Positions 33,510-41,902 of a stretch of DNA of 64,000 bases are shown here, piece after piece. Location of the stretch: contig JAJYUV010000002.1 of the NCBI GenBank assembly GCA_021792355.1, positions 124,581-188,580 of the forward strand. The letters run 5' to 3'. The notes under the pieces are model-generated. The model ran no database searches. It was not told where the DNA came from and worked only from the letters and a program-made list of their open reading frames with translations. Origin of the DNA: Thermoplasmata archaeon. Lineage in GTDB: Archaea; Thermoplasmatota; Thermoplasmata; Thermoplasmatales; GCA-001856825. Each line of letters starts with the position of its first letter. Position 1 is the first letter of the stretch. The position numbers and the translations under genes are program-made.

Positions 33510-34805
33510 ATGACTTGCAAGGAAATAAAACTGGAGAGACTTGAGACTGAAGTGGAAGAGAATGAACTCAGGAATTTTGTCTCCGAAATAATATCGTCGG
33601 TCAGGAAAAGAGGTGATGCAGCCCTTAGAGATTACACTTTAAAATATGACAGAGTGAAGTTGGGCTCTGTTGTAATGTCGAAAGATGAGATAGCCTCTAT
33701 CATGGATAGAGTTCCCCCAGAGACAATGGAACTGGTAAACACCAATATAAAGAGGATCCGAAAATTTGCTGAATTCCAGCTATCCATGTACAAAAACATG
33801 GCTCTAGAAGTCGATGATGGCGGTACTACACTTGGTCAAAAAATTGTGCCCATTGAATCGGTAGGAGTGTACGTACCTGCTGGAAGATTTCCTCTGCTAT
33901 CTTCGGCCTTGATGGGGATTGTACCTGCAAAAGTCGCTGGTGTGAAACGGATAGTTGCATCAACTCCACCAGGAAAAGATCGGCCGGATCCAGCGGTTTT
34001 GTACGGTATTGTGAAATCGGGAGCGACCGAGGTCCTTACTGTCGGTGGTGCCCAAGCAATTGCGGCTATGACTTATGGCACGGAGAGCGTGAAGGGGGTC
34101 GATAAAATCATAGGACCAGGGAACAAGTACGTAAATGAGGCAAAGAGGCAGGTATTTGGAAAAGTGGGAATCGACCTTCTCGCTGGACCGAGCGAGGTTT
34201 TATTGATAGTGGATGAGTCAGCGAACCTAGACAATGTAGCGTATGACCTTCTCGCACAGGCGGAACATGATGTAGCGGCTAGATCCTGTTTGGTTACGAC
34301 CTCGGAAACTCTAGCAAGGAATGTACTGGACAGGATGGATGAGTTCATTGATTCGCTGTCGACCAAAGAAATTCTTAAAACTTCTTGGAAGGATAAGGGT
34401 TCTGTTGTAGTGTGTGAGAATATAAATGAAGCGATAGAATATGCAAATTCATACGCTCCAGAACACTTGGAACTCCATTTGTCCAGGGAATTGGAAAAGG
34501 TTGCTTTTAGGGACCTCAGGAATTATGGTTCTCTCTTCTTGAATGAAAACACTCCTGTTGTCTTCTCAGATAAACTCATCGGCACCAACCATACTCTCCC
34601 TACTAATCGTGCAGCAAGATACACTGGCGGATTATCCGTTGGTTCTTATCTTAAAATACTGACTTATCAAAAAGTCAAAAGCAAGGAAGCGAAACAAAAC
34701 CTATCTAGCAGAGCTTACAGACAAAGTATAAAAGAGGGGCTAGCAGGTCATGCACAATCTGCCTTCCTCCGGATGAATAAGAAGGATCAAAAAAAACCAA
34801 CCTAA
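33510..34805 (+). CDS. Histidinol dehydrogenase homologue, possibly catabolic
   Basis: 431 residues, full length for HisD. Catalytic and metal residues of the family are present: Q250 and H253 (QAEHD), E318-H319 (APEHLEL), D354, H361 (GTNHTLPT) and H414 (AGHAQS). GVYVPAGRFPL and GPGNKYVNEAKRQVFG are also typical. However, the segment TPVVFSDKLIGTNHTLPT followed by ARYTGGLSVGSY differs from biosynthetic HisD (TPE and GDY there) and resembles, from memory, HisD homologues that oxidise other alcohols in catabolic operons, such as the sulfonate enzyme HpsN. No other his gene is nearby and the partner is a permease. Strict HisD function is not excluded. Confidence 0.8.
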   Translation: MTCKEIKLERLETEVEENELRNFVSEIISSVRKRGDAALRDYTLKYDRVKLGSVVMSKDEIASIMDRVPPETMELVNTNIKRIRKFAEFQLSMYKNMALEVDDGGTTLGQKIVPIESVGVYVPAGRFPLLSSALMGIVPAKVAGVKRIVASTPPGKDRPDPAVLYGIVKSGATEVLTVGGAQAIAAMTYGTESVKGVDKIIGPGNKYVNEAKRQVFGKVGIDLLAGPSEVLLIVDESANLDNVAYDLLAQAEHDVAARSCLVTTSETLARNVLDRMDEFIDSLSTKEILKTSWKDKGSVVVCENINEAIEYANSYAPEHLELHLSRELEKVAFRDLRNYGSLFLNENTPVVFSDKLIGTNHTLPTNRAARYTGGLSVGSYLKILTYQKVKSKEAKQNLSSRAYRQSIKEGLAGHAQSAFLRMNKKDQKKPT

Positions 34806-34830
34806 GTCCTGACAGAATGAATCTATAGAA

Positions 34831-34847
34831 TTTTTATTTTTTTATTC
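34831..34847 (+). terminator. T-rich tract after the HisD-like gene
   Basis: Seventeen bases that are almost all T begin 25 bp after the stop codon. T-tracts are the usual archaeal terminator signal; no hairpin is needed. Confidence 0.5.
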
Positions 34848-34885
34848 TTGTAATATTACGTCTCTTCTGAAATTGCCCCGAACAA

Positions 34886-34894
34886 TTTATATAT
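34886..34894 (+). promoter_or_regulatory. TATA box of the 174-residue gene
   Basis: TTTATATAT with its TATATA core centred 25.5 bp before ATG 34916, indicating a leaderless transcript and a real, independently expressed gene. Confidence 0.65.
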
Positions 34895-34915
34895 CCACAT
34901 TTCGCATAACGCACA

Positions 34916-35440
34916 ATGAACGCAGATGGCAATCTGTACAACGCTATTTTATCCACGAGGAAGACCTCAGATGACGGCTCCCTGGTCGTATACAATTTGA
35001 CTAAGGGTATCGATTTTTCTAATCCAAACAAGGTAGCAGACGCACTTTCTTCTGTTTTCTTTGAGAAGGATGCAATAAACTGGTTCAAAGTCACCGGTGA
35101 CCACATCGAGTTTTCACCCAAATACAAGGTGCGAGTACTTCTGGCAGAAGAACACAGCAAGCTGCTAACCGAAACAGTAAACGATTTTCTTAGAGATGTA
35201 AAGAAAAACGAGATCTCTAAGAAATTTGCCAACCAGATTAAGGACATATCGACTAACGAGGAGAAAATGCAGACGGCAGTTGGGTTGGCTGCAATTGGAT
35301 CTTTCTTTAACAAGCCCTTTCAACGAAAGGACAACAAAGTAGAGGTAGAAGACCAGTTGTTTACTGAGATGTTGGGGGCTCTTGAAGTTAGAACCCCAAG
35401 CAATGCAGATCTTATAGATTGGGAAAATCTCCCTATCTGA
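34916..35440 (+). CDS. Hypothetical soluble protein (174 residues)
   Basis: No family recognised. The sequence is hydrophilic with no signal, membrane segment or Cys cluster. An N-terminal alpha/beta part (SLVVYNLTKGIDFSNPNK, HIEFSPKYKVRVLLAEEH) is followed by a helical lysine-rich middle and a tail ending DLIDWENLPI. A strong TATA box at leaderless distance supports expression. It stands alone between the HisD-like gene and a convergent HAD gene. Confidence 0.65.
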   Translation: MNADGNLYNAILSTRKTSDDGSLVVYNLTKGIDFSNPNKVADALSSVFFEKDAINWFKVTGDHIEFSPKYKVRVLLAEEHSKLLTETVNDFLRDVKKNEISKKFANQIKDISTNEEKMQTAVGLAAIGSFFNKPFQRKDNKVEVEDQLFTEMLGALEVRTPSNADLIDWENLPI

Positions 35441-35514
35441 AAGGATCTAAGAAGTAATAGATAAGTGAATTCGGCTTGGAGTCAGTAAAGTCAGCAAGTG
35501 ATACTAAAGCATAA

Positions 35515-36168
35515 TTAAAGTATGGTCAAAACTTCGGAAAGACTGTTGACGGAAAATGTCGGTACCACGCTAAATTTAGCCTGATCTCCGTATCTGTTGA
35601 CCCAGATAGTTTTGAATCCAATCTCGGATGCTGGGATGATATCGTGGTATATGCTTCCAGCTATGTGAATGACGTCGTCTCTGCTGATGTCATATCTCTT
35701 TAGAAGCTCAATCCAGTGACCCTTTTGTGGCTTGTAGGATTTGACGTCTTCTGCTGTGATATACCCGTCGACCTCTAGTTCGTTTTGACGGATAGTCTCT
35801 GAAAGCAGTTCACGGTCAATGTTTGAGAGAATGATCCTCTTGTACCCCTTCTCCCCCAAAGATTTCAACGTAGGCTTTGTGTCACTGAACGCGGGCCATC
35901 TGGTAATACTTCCCGCAAATGCATTTGCCTGTCTATCCGATGGATTTAGATTAAGCTCGCGGGCCAAGCTCAGAAACGTGGAAGCGAGTACTCTACTGTA
36001 AGTGGAGTAACTGGTCTCGTTTTTTGCCTCCAATAAAACATATCTGTTGAACAAATCAAGGTTCTGGGAATTTTCAAAATTTGCGAACTTTTTGAAGTTG
36101 TCGATGATGCCTTTTCTCCAGTCTATAAGAGTTCCATAACAATCAAACGTCAGGTACTTCCTTCTCAT
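35515..36168 (-). CDS. HAD-superfamily hydrolase (haloacid dehalogenase-like)
   Basis: 217 residues from ATG 36168; ATG 36180 and the open frame to 36231 are alternatives, and the TTAAAT box near 36199 favours a start at or before 36180. Motif I FDCYGTLIDW with the nucleophilic Asp at the N-terminus, motif II IILSNID, and motif III/IV region IHIAGSIYHDIIPASEIG with IWVNRYG. The DCYGTLIDW form and cap resemble type II 2-haloacid dehalogenases and related phosphatases. Substrate unknown. Divergent from the MFS gene. Confidence 0.85.
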   Translation of the reverse strand: MRRKYLTFDCYGTLIDWRKGIIDNFKKFANFENSQNLDLFNRYVLLEAKNETSYSTYSRVLASTFLSLARELNLNPSDRQANAFAGSITRWPAFSDTKPTLKSLGEKGYKRIILSNIDRELLSETIRQNELEVDGYITAEDVKSYKPQKGHWIELLKRYDISRDDVIHIAGSIYHDIIPASEIGFKTIWVNRYGDQAKFSVVPTFSVNSLSEVLTIL

Positions 36169-36249
36169 GTGTGGAAACATTAAAACTTCATTCCATTTAA
36201 CGGTTCTTCGTTGTGAGTATGCATCCAACACCTTTGCTTAAACCAACTG

Positions 36250-36274
36250 CTCAAAGACGGGTTAAATATTTGAG
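36250..36274. promoter_or_regulatory. Inverted repeat enclosing the TATA box of the MFS gene
   Basis: CTCAAA (36250-36255) and TTTGAG (36269-36274) flank GTTAAATA. The TTAAAT core is centred 25.5 bp before GTG 36290. Repressor binding here would cover the TATA box. Arms are short, so chance is possible. Confidence 0.4.
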
Positions 36275-36289
36275 ATGCATTGGCGAAAG

Positions 36290-37486
36290 GTGCAGTCGCT
36301 AGGAAGAAGTGGAGTACTGGCAGTCGCATTTTCAACATTCATCGCCTTCATGGGTATAGGTGTAGTAGATCCACTTCTTCCTCTCATAGGCAGGGAGATG
36401 GGCGCAACTCCATTCCAAATAGAATGGCTTTTCACCAGCTATATTGCTGTGATGTCCGTATCAATGTTCATATCTGGCTACTTCTCAACAAGGTTCGGAA
36501 GTAAGAGGACTCTCATTGCGGGACTTCTAGTGGTTGTCCTCTTTGCGACGCTCTCCGGCCTCTCACCGAACATAGGAATATTTGCGGTATTTAGAGGAGG
36601 ATGGGGTCTTGGCAACGCATTCTTCACTTCCACTGCACTCTCAATCATAGTCGGGGTTGCATCTGGATCATCAGGAAGGATTGAACGCGCAATTACCGTG
36701 TACGAGGCAGCACTTGGCCTTGGAATAGCTTCAGGGCCACTTCTTGGTGGCCTTCTTGGATCCTACAATTGGCGATATCCTTTCTTCGGGACTGCCACTT
36801 TAATGGCTATCGGCTTCATAATTACACTTACATTTGTTAGAGAGCCGCCAAAGGCAGAGAAGAAGAGAACTCCTGTAGAGATCATAGAGACCCTCAAAAA
36901 CAGACCAGTTTTCCTGAATGCAATAATTGCCCTCGGCTACAACTTCGGTTTTTTCACAATCCTGGCATATACTCCGCTGACCTTATCGGGCCTTACAACG
37001 TTCGAGCTGGGGATAACGTACTTCCTCTGGGGAGTTCTGGTTGCCGTCTCCTCTGTTGTTTTGGTTCCAAGGTTGGTAAAGAGAATGGACAGATTCTTGC
37101 TTGAACAGCTGGTCCTCTTTATCTTTGCAATGCTTTTCGTTCTGATGGGTCTTTACCCTTCTTACAGATTGGAAGTCATTGTTATCTCTGGGGTTTTATG
37201 CGGTATTTCTAACGCTTCCTTCACCTCTCTGGCCATGGAAGTTTCCCCATTTTCGAGATCAGTATCTTCCGCATCCTACAATTTCCTTCGATGGGCGGGA
37301 GCCGCAATAGCACCGATTCTAGCAGGATATATAGCAGGGACTTATGGCTTTTCGATGCCGTTCTTTATCGTCACTCCAGTGGTAGTCGCTGCAGCAATCG
37401 CACTTGTGGTCTTCTCCCCCACTCTGAGAAGTGCAATAAGTAGGAACGCTGATAGCATTTCCGGCTCTGTTACCGCATCAAAGTGA
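36290..37486 (+). CDS. MFS transporter, drug-efflux type
   Basis: 398 residues from GTG 36290. The in-frame ATG 36275 lies only about 10 bp after the TATA core, too near to be transcribed, so GTG is preferred. About 12 hydrophobic helices. Helix 1 FIAFMGIGVVDPLLPLIG, the loop 2-3 motif GYFSTRFGSKRTL, and the helix 5 motif C-like GLGIASGPLLGGLLGSYNWRY are typical of 12-14 helix proton-driven multidrug exporters. Substrate unknown. Stands alone with its own promoter. Confidence 0.82.
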   Translation: MQSLGRSGVLAVAFSTFIAFMGIGVVDPLLPLIGREMGATPFQIEWLFTSYIAVMSVSMFISGYFSTRFGSKRTLIAGLLVVVLFATLSGLSPNIGIFAVFRGGWGLGNAFFTSTALSIIVGVASGSSGRIERAITVYEAALGLGIASGPLLGGLLGSYNWRYPFFGTATLMAIGFIITLTFVREPPKAEKKRTPVEIIETLKNRPVFLNAIIALGYNFGFFTILAYTPLTLSGLTTFELGITYFLWGVLVAVSSVVLVPRLVKRMDRFLLEQLVLFIFAMLFVLMGLYPSYRLEVIVISGVLCGISNASFTSLAMEVSPFSRSVSSASYNFLRWAGAAIAPILAGYIAGTYGFSMPFFIVTPVVVAAAIALVVFSPTLRSAISRNADSISGSVTASK

Positions 37487-37655
37487 TTTCTACCAGACTA
37501 GGATGGAAAACCTGAACATCTTCTCCAATCTCAATAAAAGGTCGAAAAGATGAACCCAATTACCGCCATTAAGTTGTCGAAATTTTGGAAGTTTCTGGTT
37601 CTACCAACTAAAGTTGATATTTTCATTTCTTAATTTTCATCACACCTCCTACTTA

Positions 37656-37683
37656 AGATACACTTAAATAACAAAATGTATCT
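37656..37683. promoter_or_regulatory. Inverted repeat enclosing the TATA box of the MetF-like gene
   Basis: AGATACA (37656-37662) and TGTATCT (37677-37683) are perfect 7-bp arms 14 bp apart. The spacer holds CTTAAATA, whose TTAAAT core is 26.5 bp before ATG 37693. Centre-to-centre distance is 21 bp, two helical turns, as expected for a dimeric regulator covering the TATA box. Confidence 0.55.
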
Positions 37684-37692
37684 AAACACCAA

Positions 37693-38712
37693 ATGGGAAG
37701 TGACCAGAGCAATTTCAAGAAGATGCTTGCAAAGAAGCCTCTCATATTCACGGTGTTACCTCTGAGAGACAACAAGACAGGTGACGCAGCCCACGACGAT
37801 AAGATCATTAGAAACCTCAATAGCAGGAAAGAAGAGCTAGCTATTGCCCTAAATTCATTCTCGAGACTCAATGCTATCAGTGTTCCAGAACTAGTGGAAG
37901 AGAATCACGAGGGAAAACCTAGATACAATAGCATCTATACGAGAGCATTGGCTCGAGGAACGGCCGATATTCTGCACATCGACGCTCTGGTCAACAAGGT
38001 TGTGGCCCATATAGAGAACTACGAAAATTTTGTCGAATGGATTAAGGAGACTCACACCTTGGGTATTAGCAATATGATTTTCGTTGGAGGTAATACTAGG
38101 CATCATAGATATCCGGGCCCCAGCGTTTCGGAAGCAAACGTCATAGCAAGGAGATTGTGGTCAGAATTTCACAAGGAAGAAATAACGATAGGAAACATCT
38201 CGCTCCCTGAGCGCAAGGATGAGGCAAAGAGGATGCTTTTCAAGACTCTAGCTGGTGCAGAGTTCTTTACGACTCAACTCCTGTTCGACAGTGCTCAGGT
38301 AATCAATATGATTAGTGAATACAACAGACAGTGTGCTGTGGCTGGAGTCAAGCCTGCAACTATTCTTTTCAGCTTCGGGCCAATCAGAAGCATTGCCGAC
38401 CTTAACCTGCTCGACTTCCTTGCAGTGGAATTACCAGATAACGCAAAGAACTATATCTTAGAAAACAACGATCTAGGAGAAGCTTCAAGACGTTCTGCGA
38501 TCAATTCCTTAAGAGTTTACAGCGAAATAATATCAGTAATAGAGGAAAAGCATATACCCGTGCCTGTCGGAATTAACGTGGAACAATTGACCAAATCCAA
38601 CCTCCCATCTTCCATTGTAATGTTAGAAAATTTTGAAAAAGTGATAGATCTACCTGCCACCGAGGTGAAGGATTACCTCAAAAGAATCTCAAGCAGCTTG
38701 CCAGGTCAATGA
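37693..38712 (+). CDS. Methylenetetrahydrofolate reductase-like (MetF-type barrel) protein
   Basis: 339 residues. The layout of a MetF-type TIM barrel is seen: an N-terminal strand with PLIFTVLPLRDNKTGD, a middle NMIFVGGNTRHHRYPGPSVSEANVIA, and KTLAGAEFFTTQLLFDSAQVINMI where MetF has its GA-x-F-TQ-FD segment. GVKPATILFSFGPI then corresponds to the following barrel strand. The similarity is clear but not close, so it may reduce or use another one-carbon or flavin-linked substrate. Leaderless ATG with a TATA box enclosed in an inverted repeat. It converges with the NifX-like gene, overlapping it by 7 bp. Confidence 0.65.
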   Translation: MGSDQSNFKKMLAKKPLIFTVLPLRDNKTGDAAHDDKIIRNLNSRKEELAIALNSFSRLNAISVPELVEENHEGKPRYNSIYTRALARGTADILHIDALVNKVVAHIENYENFVEWIKETHTLGISNMIFVGGNTRHHRYPGPSVSEANVIARRLWSEFHKEEITIGNISLPERKDEAKRMLFKTLAGAEFFTTQLLFDSAQVINMISEYNRQCAVAGVKPATILFSFGPIRSIADLNLLDFLAVELPDNAKNYILENNDLGEASRRSAINSLRVYSEIISVIEEKHIPVPVGINVEQLTKSNLPSSIVMLENFEKVIDLPATEVKDYLKRISSSLPGQ

Positions 38713-39035
38713 TGATTTGCCACTTCTTTCCGGAGGATGTCATCAATTCTTGAGTTCAGTTCGGATCTTTCAACCTTTATCTTGAGACTCTCTAAATTTT
38801 CCTGCATTCTCGGGTTTAAATTGAAGCATACTACCTTGTTCACTTTGTTGTCTGTCAACAGTTTTAGCACCCTCCCGTGTCCGGCTTTGTCGTCGGATTC
38901 CTTGTTGTGAGGATTTTCATACAGATTTCTGCCAGTTAGGATGCCATTTTCGATTTTAGCGATCAGGAAGCTTCTCGATCTTCCAAAGTGTTCAGATACT
39001 GTTACTCCGTCGTCCGTTGGAATTCCTACGATCAT
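38706..39035 (-). CDS. NifX/NifB C-terminal-like (dinitrogenase cofactor family) protein
   Basis: 109 residues. MIVGIPTDDGVTVSEHFGRSRSF at the start is typical of this family (segments VSEHFGRS), and NKVNKVVCFNLNPRMQENL completes the RNase H-like fold. In archaea without nitrogenase such proteins are of unknown role, probably binding Fe-S or Mo-containing clusters. No other nif gene is nearby. Confidence 0.85.
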   Translation of the reverse strand: MIVGIPTDDGVTVSEHFGRSRSFLIAKIENGILTGRNLYENPHNKESDDKAGHGRVLKLLTDNKVNKVVCFNLNPRMQENLESLKIKVERSELNSRIDDILRKEVANHH

Positions 39036-39534
39036 CAGAGTTCACCCATCTGCTCGACATCTAATCTTCATAGATTATAGTTTCTGGACTATTGTTCTCG
39101 TGAGCAGGGAGCACAGTTATGACGGAGTATGCAGTGAATGACGTCATGAAAGCGGGGAACTAGCTTGACTAGATTGGTCGTCCTTTCCACTTTATTGGTT
39201 CTTATCACCTGTAAATCTCGTTTATCAAAATACTGACTATTGGGCCTTCAACACTTATATGCCATTTGGTAAATTTATAGGTGATCATTCTGTCAAAATA
39301 GAACATAGATAACTTAGACAGGAGTCCGCATCCTTAACGTCCCTTATGAGGGATCCGGTTCATACCCCCAATAAAATTTCAACTCCGGACCTCCATCAAA
39401 CGACGATGCTCATTATGACTTCGACATTTTTCTGGGAACTTCGATTTGCTCCTGCAATAGAATGATGTTCTCAGATTAAGTTTGATCGGAGTTATAAAAG
39501 GAAAGAATATAATAAAGAACCCCTTTGGATATGC
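39036..39534. other. 499-bp intergenic region
   Basis: No gene supported. The right end holds two A/T boxes (TTATAAAA near 39493 and AATATAATAAA near 39507) for the SDR gene. The left end holds the promoter of the NifX-like gene. The middle (about 39180-39450) has short frames only and no clear repeat or structured RNA that I can fold by eye. Confidence 0.45.
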
Positions 39535-40323
39535 ATGAGAGGCCTGGAAGGAAAAGTGGCAATAGTAACAGCAGCCAGTTCCGGTATCGGAAAGGGAATA
39601 GCAAAAGTGCTTGCAGCAGAGGGGTGCAAAGTACATATTTCTTCAAGAGACCAGCAGAAACTGAAAAAATCTGCGGTAGAAATCAAGAAAGAAACCGGTA
39701 GAGAAGTAGAAGTCACACCTTGCGACCTGACCAATCCGGAAGATGTCAGAAAAATGTTCTCCGATATCAATAAGAATGAGGGAAAGGTTGATTTTTTGGT
39801 AATAAATTTTGGTGATCCTAAAGTTGCTCCATTTTTGGATATTACCGAAGAAGACTGGGACTCAAGCGTTAATATGTTCCTGAAAAGTTCGGTGATAATG
39901 ATAAAGAGTATTCTTCCAGGGATGATATCCAGAGGGGATGGAAGGGTGGTCTTCGTTACTTCGTTGACCACTAAGCAGGCCCTTGAGAATTTTTCGATTT
40001 CGGCATCTTTAAGGGCTGCGGTGGTCAGTCTCTCGAAGGTACTTTCTATTGAGTATGCCCAGAAGGGAATAACGTTCAACAGCATCTCCCAGGGTTACAT
40101 CATGACTCCGCGTCTAGAGAATATTGCGAGACGAAACGCGGAAAGGATGAATGTCTCGATAGAACAGGCATATGACGCAATCAGACAGGGTATTCCGGCA
40201 AGACGATTTGGACAGCCAGAAGAGATAGGTCACCTGGTCTCATTCCTCTGTTCAAGTGATGCGTCCTACATAAATGGAACAAACATACAAATCGACGGGG
40301 GAGTCGTGCGGTTTCCGTTCTAG
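39535..40323 (+). CDS. SDR-family oxidoreductase lacking the usual Tyr/Lys dyad
   Basis: 262 residues with a good Rossmann start, VAIVTAASSGIGKGIAKVLAAEG, and VDFLVINFGD in the place of the NNAG motif. Around the active site, where classical enzymes have YxxxK, this protein reads FSISASLRAAVVSLSKVL, so the Tyr appears to be Ser and the Lys is Arg. INGTNIQIDGGVV is the normal C-terminal signature. Divergent SDRs of this kind are annotated as 3-oxoacyl-ACP reductases but their reaction is unclear. Next gene on the same strand is an aldehyde dehydrogenase with its own promoter. Confidence 0.82.
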   Translation: MRGLEGKVAIVTAASSGIGKGIAKVLAAEGCKVHISSRDQQKLKKSAVEIKKETGREVEVTPCDLTNPEDVRKMFSDINKNEGKVDFLVINFGDPKVAPFLDITEEDWDSSVNMFLKSSVIMIKSILPGMISRGDGRVVFVTSLTTKQALENFSISASLRAAVVSLSKVLSIEYAQKGITFNSISQGYIMTPRLENIARRNAERMNVSIEQAYDAIRQGIPARRFGQPEEIGHLVSFLCSSDASYINGTNIQIDGGVVRFPF

Positions 40324-40381
40324 ATTTCAAAGACAAACCTAAAATCGAATACTGAAACTCATTGTTTTGCTATTTTTCTTC

Positions 40382-40419
40382 ATAGGTCAGCAGATAATAT
40401 ATATTTTCGATAGACCTAT
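40382..40419. promoter_or_regulatory. Inverted repeat enclosing the TATA box of the aldehyde dehydrogenase gene
   Basis: ATAGGTC (40382-40388) and GACCTAT (40413-40419), 24 bp apart. The spacer contains ATAATATATAT; its TATATA core is 27.5 bp before ATG 40428. Centre-to-centre distance is 31 bp, about three helical turns. Confidence 0.5.
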
Positions 40420-40427
40420 CTTAGAAT

Positions 40428-41798
40428 ATGATTGTCAAGAATAAGTATACTGGCGATCAGTTTATCGAACTAAGAGATACGAACCTACCGGATGCAAAGA
40501 CGACTTTGGAAAACGCGAAAAAGGCCTTCCAAGCAATGAAAGAGCTTCCGTCATTTGAAAGATATGAAGCTCTTATGAAGGTATCCAAGGAACTTGAAAA
40601 CGGAAGGGAGGAGTTCGCAAGGATAATTGCGAATGAGGCTGGGAAACCAATAAAATACTCAAGGGGGGAGGCGCGAAGGGCATCAATAACGATGCTTTTC
40701 TCGGCCGAGGAATCAAAGCGGATCTATGGGGAGACCATTCCCATGGACGTTGAATCGCGTGGAAAGAACAGGTTCGCATACTACAACAGAGTGCCTATTG
40801 GTCCTGTTTTTGCCATCACTCCATTTAACGATCCTCTCAACCTCGTGGCACATAAGGTGGGACCAGCACTTGCCGCTGGTAATTCCATAGTCAATAAACC
40901 CGCTTCCTTGACGCCATACTCAGCATATAAACTGAACGAGATAATCAACAAATCTGGGCTTCCGGAAAACGCAATGCAGACGGTAATAGGACCAGGAGGA
41001 GGAGAGGTATCAAACTTTTTCCTGAACTCCGAAGAGATTAAGATGGTCACATTTACCGGAGGTGTCGAGGCAGCTGACAAACTGATCAAAAAGGCAGGGA
41101 TAAAGAAATATTCAATGGAACTTGGGAGCAATTCCCCCGTCATTGTCTGGAATGATGCAGACCTTGACTTTGCCACGGATGCTATAGTGGATGCGGCAAT
41201 GGAATCTCAGGGCCAGAACTGCATTCACTCTCAAAGAATCCTGATTCACAAAGATGTCTACGACGATCTTTCAAAGAGACTTGTGGAGAAAGTTGCAAAA
41301 CTGAAAGTAGGAGATCCCCTGAATGACTCTACGGACGTTGGGCCTATGATTGCAGAAAGCGAGGCGGTCAGGGTTGAAAAGGAAGTAAACAACGCCGTTA
41401 GCCACGGAGCCGAAGTCCTGATAGGAGGAAGGAGGGAGGGACGGTTCTATCTCCCGACGCTCATCAAGAACGTCAAGCACAACCTTGGACTGTGGCACAA
41501 CGAGATTTTCGGTCCCGTTTCAATACTTCAACCAGTTCAGAATTTTGAAGAGGCAATTACTATGGCAAACGATGTCCCCTATGGATTGCAGGCTGGGGTG
41601 TACACGAAAAACCTGGACATTGCCATGAAATCGATACAGAGATTGGATTTCGGTGCCGTATTGATCAATGACACCTCAGATTTCAGGGTAGATGTAATGC
41701 CTTTTGGAGGAATGAAGTTGAGTGGACTAGGACGCGAAGGAATAAGATTTGCCATAGAAGAGATGACTGAGATAAAGCTGGCCATTTTCAGGAAGTGA
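40428..41798 (+). CDS. NAD(P)-dependent aldehyde dehydrogenase
   Basis: 456 residues, ALDH superfamily. Catalytic C265 in QGQNCIHSQR, general base E231 in MELGSNSPV, oxyanion Asn134 in TPFNDPLNL, and the cofactor-binding GNSIVNKPAS and TFTGGVEAADKL. EIFGPVSILQ and PFGGMKLSGLGREG complete the family pattern. In Thermoplasma a related enzyme oxidises D-glyceraldehyde in the non-phosphorylative sugar pathway; lactaldehyde or succinate semialdehyde are other options. Leaderless ATG, TATA box enclosed by an inverted repeat. The aldolase gene downstream could supply an aldehyde substrate. Confidence 0.92.
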   Translation: MIVKNKYTGDQFIELRDTNLPDAKTTLENAKKAFQAMKELPSFERYEALMKVSKELENGREEFARIIANEAGKPIKYSRGEARRASITMLFSAEESKRIYGETIPMDVESRGKNRFAYYNRVPIGPVFAITPFNDPLNLVAHKVGPALAAGNSIVNKPASLTPYSAYKLNEIINKSGLPENAMQTVIGPGGGEVSNFFLNSEEIKMVTFTGGVEAADKLIKKAGIKKYSMELGSNSPVIVWNDADLDFATDAIVDAAMESQGQNCIHSQRILIHKDVYDDLSKRLVEKVAKLKVGDPLNDSTDVGPMIAESEAVRVEKEVNNAVSHGAEVLIGGRREGRFYLPTLIKNVKHNLGLWHNEIFGPVSILQPVQNFEEAITMANDVPYGLQAGVYTKNLDIAMKSIQRLDFGAVLINDTSDFRVDVMPFGGMKLSGLGREGIRFAIEEMTEIKLAIFRK

Positions 41799-41902
41799 CT
41801 GAAGAGCAAAGTCCGAGATTCTAATAACGGTAGAGTTATTTCCAGTGTGAATGAGCTCTGCGTCTCTAGGAAGGTATTAGAGTCCAAGATTGATATAGAA
41901 AA

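Noticed and set aside
39036..39534. Possible insertion-sequence remnant in the 499-bp gap
   Set aside because: No terminal inverted repeats, target duplications or transposase motifs could be found by eye.
39492..40085. 197-codon minus-strand frame opposite the SDR gene
   Set aside because: Shadow of the SDR coding frame; no motifs of its own.
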